In this document: positions 15,843 to 20,215 of the stretch, piece by piece
Position numbering within the stretch: the first letter of the stretch is position 1
How the letters are laid out: each line of letters opens with the position of its first letter
NCBI GenBank assembly: GCA_945874195.1
Contig: CAMCFW010000006.1
Location: 1-20,215 of the forward strand
Direction of reading: 5' to 3'
Origin: Chryseobacterium gleum
Lineage (GTDB): Bacteria; Bacteroidota; Bacteroidia; UBA10329
DNA: 20,215 nt
Made by a program: the position numbers and the translations under genes
Notes under the pieces: generated by a model
What the model was told of the DNA's origin: nothing
Databases searched by the model: none
The model's input: the letters and a program-made list of their open reading frames with translations, nothing else

Positions 15843-16750
15843 TATCTGAACTTGGCCAAATAGATCTTGATGGGCCCCAAGCACTCTTCGAACGCCTCCT
15901 GCATCAGCCAATGTCCGGCATCGAGGTCAACACGTTCGTAGGGACCCTTCATGTATTGCGCGGTGCCCTCAACGCCAACCGGGCCAATGGCTATATCCTT
16001 TTTGCCCCAGATCATGAGGGTTGGTGTTTTCACTTCGAGATATTGGTCCGTTTCCTCACCTTTCTTAAGCAAGCGATAATTGGCCCTGTAATAGCCGAGC
16101 GATGCTTTTAAGGCGGGTTTGTTCCCGATCACATCCAAATAATCCTGCAACTCTGCCGGAGAACTCTTCTTCCAAACCTTTCGCAGGTTCAATCGGTCCT
16201 TCTTCAGCAGAAACCATTCGGGAATTCCACGCCATTGGAAGAAGGCCATGTACTGGCTCATCTTCTTCTGTTTCTTATCGAAGCGAACAGCATCGCTAAA
16301 GGCCTTGAGGTGCGGAACACTCATGGCCGTCCAGCTTTTCACCCTTTCGGGATAAAGCCCAACCACCGCCCAACCGATGGCCGAACCCCAATCGTGACCA
16401 ATGAGTTGGAAATTCTTAATTCCGAAGGCATCGGCCAGTCCGACCACATCGCTTGCCAGTAATTTGATGTCGTAATCCTTCACGTCCGTTGGTCTGGCCT
16501 GCGGACTGAACCCACGCTGATCGGGTGCAATGCAGTAATAGCCTTCGGCAGAAAGTCTTTCCATCAATTGAACCCACATGTGCGAGGTTTCTGGCCAGCC
16601 ATGAAGCAGAATGACGGGTTCGCCCGATGGGTCTCCCGCCACGCGGCATTTGAAAATAAGACCGTTTGTCGGTTTTTCTACTAGTTGAATTTGCGCCATC
16701 GAAACAAATATGATCAAGGTGAGAACAGAAGTGAGGAGCAACCGCTTCAT
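15842..16750 (-). CDS. Exported alpha/beta hydrolase, epoxide hydrolase-like
   Basis: The 302-residue protein begins with a signal peptide (MKRLLLTSVLTLIIFVSMAQ, likely cut after Ala19). The alpha/beta-hydrolase core has the oxyanion-hole motif HGWPE (50-54), nucleophile Asp120 in GHDWGS, an acid in WGKKDIAIG and the catalytic His in DAGHWLMQE. An Asp nucleophile with HGWPE is the pattern of epoxide hydrolases and some dehalogenases; I cannot tell which from sequence. I chose the ATG at 16750, not the frame's upstream ATG at 16768, because a -7-like element (TAGTATTG) lies between them and the signal peptide starts here. It lies 38 bases after the GH19 gene and is coupled to the PPTase gene. 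Confidence 0.88.
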   Translation of the reverse strand: MKRLLLTSVLTLIIFVSMAQIQLVEKPTNGLIFKCRVAGDPSGEPVILLHGWPETSHMWVQLMERLSAEGYYCIAPDQRGFSPQARPTDVKDYDIKLLASDVVGLADAFGIKNFQLIGHDWGSAIGWAVVGLYPERVKSWTAMSVPHLKAFSDAVRFDKKQKKMSQYMAFFQWRGIPEWFLLKKDRLNLRKVWKKSSPAELQDYLDVIGNKPALKASLGYYRANYRLLKKGEETDQYLEVKTPTLMIWGKKDIAIGPVGVEGTAQYMKGPYERVDLDAGHWLMQEAFEECLGPIKIYLAKFR

Positions 16751-16755
16751 CTCTA

Positions 16756-16763
16756 CAATACTA
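16756..16763 (-). promoter_or_regulatory. Possible -7 element of the hydrolase-PPTase pair
   Basis: The minus strand reads TAGTATTG, one base from TAnnTTTG, ending five bases before the hydrolase ATG. If used, the message is nearly leaderless, which supports the shorter start. No -33 element is clear. Confidence 0.4.
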
Positions 16764-16788
16764 CCCATTTCATGAGAACGGAGGTTCT

Positions 16789-17406
16789 TTAAATCGCGTA
16801 GGCCTTATACTTTAAGGTCAGTTCTTTTCGGTGGTCGAACCCCTTCAGACCTCCGTTTATCTTCTTGGTCAGTTTCTCAGTTGTGGCATCTGTAAATCCC
16901 TGTTCGCAGATGGGCCAAAGCTTGTTCTTTTCAAAGAAGAAGAGTGCGCTTTCAAATGAATATCGGGTCGAAACTATGTCGGGGTTGTACATCACTTCCT
17001 GATTATTGAGGAAATTGGCAAAAGCCTGGTAGTTATCCTTGCCGGTCAGTTGCAAGGCGCCTCTTCCGCGAAAACGCCAACCATCGGCCGAATTCTCATC
17101 GCCATTTCCCATTCTATTGGCATAGACCCTACTGGCTATTCGAACTGGTTGGCGCGCATAGGTTTCAGCCAATTGCTGTGTTTTGAAATAGGCAGGAAAG
17201 GTATCTCGTAGCCCCTTGACCGAATAATTCAGATTCTCTGTGAAGGAAGTGACATTGCCCGTTTCGTGACCTGTTTGTGCAAAGAAGTGAACGGCACGTG
17301 CATGGTTCTTGATACCAATGAAAGCCGCACATGCTTTGAACGAACCCTTGCCGAAAGCACCATCCGGTTCTACTCCAGCCAAACGTTGAAGATTTTTTAA
17401 ACTCAT
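16789..17406 (-). CDS. GH19 lysozyme/chitinase-like glycoside hydrolase
   Basis: The 205-residue protein opens with a short segment like a peptidoglycan-binding repeat (LQRLAGVEPDGAFGKGSFKA, 6-25). A GH19 domain follows: AQTGHETG (43-50, with the general acid Glu48), FTENLNYS (55-62, second acid Glu57) and DGWRFRGRGALQLTGKDNY (108-126). Proteins of this compact form are common as phage endolysins that cut peptidoglycan or chitin. There is no signal peptide, holin or any other phage gene nearby, so it looks like a domesticated or stray gene, or one released by another route. It is the first of three minus-strand genes (GH19, hydrolase, PPTase). Confidence 0.88.
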   Translation of the reverse strand: MSLKNLQRLAGVEPDGAFGKGSFKACAAFIGIKNHARAVHFFAQTGHETGNVTSFTENLNYSVKGLRDTFPAYFKTQQLAETYARQPVRIASRVYANRMGNGDENSADGWRFRGRGALQLTGKDNYQAFANFLNNQEVMYNPDIVSTRYSFESALFFFEKNKLWPICEQGFTDATTEKLTKKINGGLKGFDHRKELTLKYKAYAI

Positions 17407-17435
17407 GGAAGGTTTTTATCAGGCAAGCGTCTCCT

Positions 17436-17460
17436 CGTTACGGCCGAGCGACCGTGAACG
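17436..17460. other. Hairpin between the small Cys-rich gene and the GH19 gene
   Basis: CGTTACGG at 17436-17443 pairs with CCGTGAACG at 17452-17460, leaving one bulged base and an 8-base loop. No T run follows on either strand, so it is not a standard terminator. It lies in the roughly 100-base gap 17407-17507, where I see nothing else apart from an A/T-rich stretch after the small gene. Confidence 0.35.
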
Positions 17461-17507
17461 AAAATTACTGAATAACAGCATCAAATTACCTGAATGTAAA
17501 AATTGAG

Positions 17508-17666
17508 TTACGCGCAGCTCTTCAACGGACAACCACCACAGCGCTTGCCTTTGCGCTTATACTTCTCGCAGCAGTTTTTCTTCTTCTTGTTCTTGAATTC
17601 AAGGGTCAGGATAGACCAGAAGGATACCTTTTCGGTGATTGAAGAAATGGGGGGTGTTGATTGCAC
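17508..17666 (-). CDS. Small Lys- and Cys-rich protein, 52 residues, GTG start
   Basis: I do not recognise this family. The product has a short mixed N-terminal part containing KVSFWSILTLEF, then a very basic stretch with the cysteine pattern CC-x9-CxxCP-x3-C (KNCCEKYKRKGKRCGGCP). Five cysteines among many lysines and arginines suggest metal binding or contact with nucleic acid (inference). An in-frame TGA lies two codons before the GTG, so GTG is the only normal start. A perfect -7 element TAGATTTG on the minus strand ends four bases before the GTG. The promoter match, the start and the unusual composition together support a real gene. It is divergent from the acetyltransferase gene. Confidence 0.68.
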   Translation of the reverse strand: MQSTPPISSITEKVSFWSILTLEFKNKKKKNCCEKYKRKGKRCGGCPLKSCA

Positions 17667-17670
17667 GGTT

Positions 17671-17678
17671 CAAATCTA
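17671..17678 (-). promoter_or_regulatory. Probable -7 element of the small Cys-rich gene
   Basis: The minus strand reads TAGATTTG, an exact match to TAnnTTTG, ending four bases before the GTG at 17666. The transcript would be leaderless or nearly so. A -33 TTTG is not evident (a TTTC lies about 21 bases upstream). Confidence 0.5.
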
Positions 17679-17722
17679 ATGCCGCCATGCTGGGTAGGAA
17701 ATACCGCGAATGGGCTATTCTG

Positions 17723-17730
17723 CATCTTTG
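17723..17730 (+). promoter_or_regulatory. Possible -7 element of the acetyltransferase gene
   Basis: CATCTTTG matches TAnnTTTG except for the first base and ends four bases before GTG 17735. It supports that GTG over the upstream ATG codons at 17639 and 17687, which would lie before the promoter. No -33 motif is seen. Confidence 0.45.
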
Positions 17731-17734
17731 TAGC

Positions 17735-18253
17735 GTGAACCATCCCGACATTTTTTTAGAGACCGAAAGGCTTGTCCTGAAGCCGCTCAAGGCCGAACAT
17801 CTCGAAGATTTTGTAGACCTCGACAGCGACCCCGAGGTGATGCGATATCTGACGGGTGGCGCGCCACAATCGCGCGAGCACTATGAGAAACGTGTGCCCG
17901 AACTGTTGAACTACATGATTGAAAGACCAGGCCTGGGGCTTTGGCCCACCTACCTGAAGACAACCAATGAATTCATCGGTTGGTACATTCTAAGGCACAT
18001 GCCAGATAATGGCGAAGTGGAAGTCGGCTTTCGCATAAAGCGAAAATTCTGGGGTCAGGGTTATTCAACAGAGGCGGGGAAAGCACTCGTTGAACATGGT
18101 TTCGAAACGGTGGGATTGAAACGAATCGCGGGCATTGTAGACCCCGATAATCTGGCTTCGCAGTCGGTAATCAAAAAGATTGGGTTGAAGGAAAAAGGAA
18201 CGGGCGTCTGGTACGGAATGGAGTGTCTTTACTTCGAGTTGGACCGACCCTAG
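17735..18253 (+). CDS. GNAT acetyltransferase, RimJ/RimL-like
   Basis: The 172-residue protein belongs to the acetyl-CoA-dependent N-acetyltransferase family that modifies ribosomal protein N-termini and other amines. Motifs are the opening FLETERLVLKPL, VEVGFRIKRKFWGQGYSTEA (acetyl-CoA loop GQGYST), and the closing LASQSVIKKIGLKEKG. The substrate cannot be read from sequence. I place the start at GTG 17735 because a -7-like element lies just before it and the family normally begins close to the FLETERL block; the frame is open back to 17639. Its TAG stop and the TAG of the desaturase gene on the other strand share the palindrome CTAG. Confidence 0.87.
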   Translation: MNHPDIFLETERLVLKPLKAEHLEDFVDLDSDPEVMRYLTGGAPQSREHYEKRVPELLNYMIERPGLGLWPTYLKTTNEFIGWYILRHMPDNGEVEVGFRIKRKFWGQGYSTEAGKALVEHGFETVGLKRIAGIVDPDNLASQSVIKKIGLKEKGTGVWYGMECLYFELDRP

Positions 18254-19299
18254 ATCAACTTCTCCTCAGGCAATCTGGCCAATCGCGTTTTCAAGAAGGC
18301 GATCACTTCTTCATCTGTGCCATATGAGTCATCCAAGCGTACAAAGTGCTTGGCCAGTGCCTTATAGTTGTGGGTCATGGCAAAAAACCACACCATAAAG
18401 AAGTCGATCCCCTCAAAAACTATGGCTCTTTCTCGTCTGTAATCGTCCAAATTATCGCGGAATTCCTTGGCCATATCGGTGTAGTGCATGGCCGGTTTTA
18501 TGTGATGAATGATATGATATCCATCGTTGAAACACTTTTTGTTGTAAGCCACCTCTATGCACGTAATACTGTTGCGGTAGCAGTTGGCTGGCGCATCGGC
18601 ATCAACAAAGGCGTGCTGTCCCCAATTTCCGGCCATCATGGCGAAGCGCGTGAAAACGAACGGGATGATGAACACCACCAGCGTGGCCTGCCAGTTCACG
18701 AAACTCATGCCAATGACGAACAGGTACCAGCTCAATTCGCCCAGAACCGTGTTCCTGCGCAGTTTGAAGCGCTTCTTACGTGTAAAATAGTTGGTCAGGT
18801 CCACCATGCCCAAGGTAAAGAAGCGCAAGAAGTATTTCAGAAAATCCCCGAAACTGTCGCGCTGATATTCGATGGTGCTGCTAAGGTCTTCGCGCAGATT
18901 ATTTTCGGGATGGTGCATGCCCATGTGGTGCCCAAAATAGGTTTCGGGCGTTTCTCCGAAAAATGGGCCTAAGAACCAAGGAATGATCTTGTTCATCCAG
19001 TCAACTTCGCGTTTGAACAGCGGCCGATGACTGGTGCAATGCAACATGAGAATGTACGGAGGCGTGAAGAAGGCCCAGTTGATGGCCAGATAGGCCACAG
19101 CGACCAACCAGTTGAAACGCCCAGGCAAATAAAGAAACACCGCAATGGGAACAATGACAAGAAGGATCCTCAGAATGAGATGAATGAAGACAATGTCGCG
19201 CTCATCGCGAATGAAGCGGAGCATAAACCGAGTGAACCCAGATCCAGAGCGGTCCTGATGTACCGGGTCGGTGAAGGCTATTTCAGAAACGTGTCTCAT
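18250..19299 (-). CDS. Membrane fatty-acid desaturase
   Basis: The 349-residue protein has the three histidine boxes of the di-iron membrane desaturase family: HCTSH (87-91), HHMGMHH (124-130) and HIIHH (262-266), plus an extra GQH (227-229). Hydrophobic segments lie at about 36-58, 64-90, 151-167 and 190-220, as expected of an integral membrane enzyme. It should introduce a double bond in an acyl chain, probably to adjust membrane fluidity; chain, position and acyl carrier are unknown. Related hydroxylases share the boxes and are the main alternative. A TAATTTCG element ends eight bases before the ATG. Confidence 0.9.
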   Translation of the reverse strand: MRHVSEIAFTDPVHQDRSGSGFTRFMLRFIRDERDIVFIHLILRILLVIVPIAVFLYLPGRFNWLVAVAYLAINWAFFTPPYILMLHCTSHRPLFKREVDWMNKIIPWFLGPFFGETPETYFGHHMGMHHPENNLREDLSSTIEYQRDSFGDFLKYFLRFFTLGMVDLTNYFTRKKRFKLRRNTVLGELSWYLFVIGMSFVNWQATLVVFIIPFVFTRFAMMAGNWGQHAFVDADAPANCYRNSITCIEVAYNKKCFNDGYHIIHHIKPAMHYTDMAKEFRDNLDDYRRERAIVFEGIDFFMVWFFAMTHNYKALAKHFVRLDDSYGTDEEVIAFLKTRLARLPEEKLI

Positions 19300-19307
19300 T
19301 TGCTGCG

Positions 19308-19315
19308 CGAAATTA
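19308..19315 (-). promoter_or_regulatory. Probable -7 element of the desaturase gene
   Basis: The minus strand reads TAATTTCG (TAnnTTCG form), ending eight bases before the ATG. The 152-base gap to the RND gene holds this and the divergent promoter at 19377-19407; I see nothing else in it. No -33 motif is clear on this strand. Confidence 0.5.
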
Positions 19316-19376
19316 AGGAAACGGGAACGGCCATCACTGTCTTACGTCACTTGTCCGTCCCGTTCTAATTTCCTGA

Positions 19377-19407
19377 TTGGTTGGCCTACCTGATTTGCTT
19401 AGCTTCG
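19377..19407 (+). promoter_or_regulatory. Probable promoter of the RND exporter gene
   Basis: TTG at 19377-19379 and TAGCTTCG at 19400-19407 are 20 bases apart, close to the usual Bacteroidota -33/-7 spacing. The leader to the ATG at 19452 is about 40 bases, longer than for the other genes here. Confidence 0.55.
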
Positions 19408-19451
19408 CAGGCCTCAAAAAAGCACCAAAAGAACGATCTTCAGTATCTATC

Positions 19452-20215
19452 ATGTGGCAGACCGTTGCACGCATCATTCTTAAGAACAGGATAGCCTTTC
19501 TGATAGGCATTGGCCTCATCACCGTGGTGATGGGTTTTTTGGCCACGGCCGTCAAGGTGCGCTACGATTTTGCCGCCTTGCTGCCTTCCACCGATAGCAC
19601 CCTCATCAACTATAAGGCGTTCAAAGAGCAGTTCGGTGAAGATGGAGACGTGCTGCTTATCGGCATTGAGCAGAAGGACCTTTTCCAAAAGGACATGTAT
19701 GGCGCCTGGTATGACCTTGGCGAAGAAATTCGGCAGATGGACGGCATTGAGGAGGTCATATCGGCCGCGCGATGCTATCACTTGGTGCGCAACGACAGCC
19801 TGAAACGCTTCGATTTCAAACTAATAACTAAAGAGAGGCCAGACGATCAGGCCGTGCTCGATTCCATTAAGGCCGAGATTGTCAAACTACGGTTTTACGA
19901 CAAGATGATGTGGGACGAGCAGACCGGCATTTCGGTCATGGCCATCACCTTGAATGCCAAGGTGCTTGACAGCAAAAAGCGGGTGGACCTGACCGACAGA
20001 ATAGTGAACGTGGGTAAGAAATACGAAGATAAGCTGAACTCGAAATTGCGGTATTCGGGCATGCCCTATATCCGCAGCATTTTGGCCAAGGTTGTGGCCT
20101 CGGAAATGTTCCTTTTCATTCTTTATGCCGCGCTTGTCACGGCCCTTCTCATGTACATTTTCTTCAGATCGCTGAAAGTGGTGATGGTGGCCATGTTGGT
20201 CGTAGGCATTGGGGC
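19452..20215 (+). CDS. RND/MMPL-family exporter, N-terminal part (runs off the window)
   Basis: Only 254 residues are visible and the frame is open to the edge. A transmembrane segment at about 13-34 (NRIAFLIGIGLITVVMGFL) is followed by a large extracytoplasmic loop with YDFAALLPSTDSTLINY and FGEDGDVLLIGIE, then a second membrane segment (EMFLFILYAALVTALLMYIFF). This layout and the wording of the first loop are typical of the predicted RND-superfamily exporters of the MMPL type (lipid or hopanoid transport in studied cases). The start ATG is the first after a TAGCTTCG promoter element. Substrate and full length cannot be judged. Confidence 0.85.
   Translation, partial: MWQTVARIILKNRIAFLIGIGLITVVMGFLATAVKVRYDFAALLPSTDSTLINYKAFKEQFGEDGDVLLIGIEQKDLFQKDMYGAWYDLGEEIRQMDGIEEVISAARCYHLVRNDSLKRFDFKLITKERPDDQAVLDSIKAEIVKLRFYDKMMWDEQTGISVMAITLNAKVLDSKKRVDLTDRIVNVGKKYEDKLNSKLRYSGMPYIRSILAKVVASEMFLFILYAALVTALLMYIFFRSLKVVMVAMLVVGIG

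Noticed and set aside
15843..15911. A longer start for the phosphopantetheinyl transferase
   Set aside because: The extra residues only mirror the hydrolase C-terminus; GTG 15842 gives TAGTG coupling and the usual family length.
16789..17406. Remnant prophage
   Set aside because: Only the GH19 gene is phage-like; no integrase, attachment repeats, holin or structural gene is present.
17599..17790. A 63-residue minus-strand open frame overlapping the acetyltransferase start
   Set aside because: It covers the promoter region and the opposite strand of the acetyltransferase, has no promoter, and resembles no protein; the Cys-rich frame beside it has better support.

Overview
The window reads as chromosomal DNA of a member of the Bacteroidota, probably a flavobacterial-type lineage. 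The evidence is that promoter-like elements of the Bacteroidota -7 type (TAnnTTTG, here mostly TAnnTTCG) sit just before many start codons. Clear Shine-Dalgarno sequences are mostly absent, and several gene families are the forms usual in that phylum. The phylum call is fairly firm; the order is inference. Genes are dense and there is no gap above about 155 bases. I saw no tRNA, rRNA, insertion sequence, CRISPR array or integrase.

Region 1 (1-5395, minus strand) looks like one transcription unit read in the order cysC, cysD, cysN, hldE, fcl, gmd. It makes PAPS (activated sulfate), ADP-heptose and GDP-L-fucose. With no sulfite-forming reductases in view, the mix suggests precursor supply for a sulfated, fucose-containing surface polysaccharide. 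The PAP phosphatase gene cysQ, which would complete the PAPS cycle, lies 8 kb away.

Region 2 (5497-8820, plus strand) is a tightly coupled operon of deoC and two aldehyde dehydrogenase-like genes, closed by a good intrinsic terminator. The second dehydrogenase is a short pseudoenzyme without catalytic Cys or Glu. Together the two proteins match the domain order of ALDH16, encoded here as separate polypeptides. DeoC releases acetaldehyde from deoxyribose 5-phosphate, which the pair could oxidise.

Region 3 (8832-13386) is a complete cyanophycin cycle: cphA (minus), the divergent cphB (plus) and the convergent iaaA (minus). Together they make the Asp-Arg storage polymer, cut it to beta-Asp-Arg and split the dipeptide.

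Region 4 (13452-20215) is mixed: cysQ, a GH114/TM1410-like lipoprotein, an Sfp-type phosphopantetheinyl transferase, an exported epoxide-hydrolase-like protein, a GH19 lysozyme-like enzyme, a previously easy-to-miss 52-residue Lys/Cys-rich small protein, a RimJ/RimL-type acetyltransferase, a membrane fatty-acid desaturase and the start of an RND/MMPL exporter.

The strongest candidates for something new are the split ALDH16-like pair, the leaderless small Cys-rich gene, and the recurring TAnnTTCG start-proximal promoter element.
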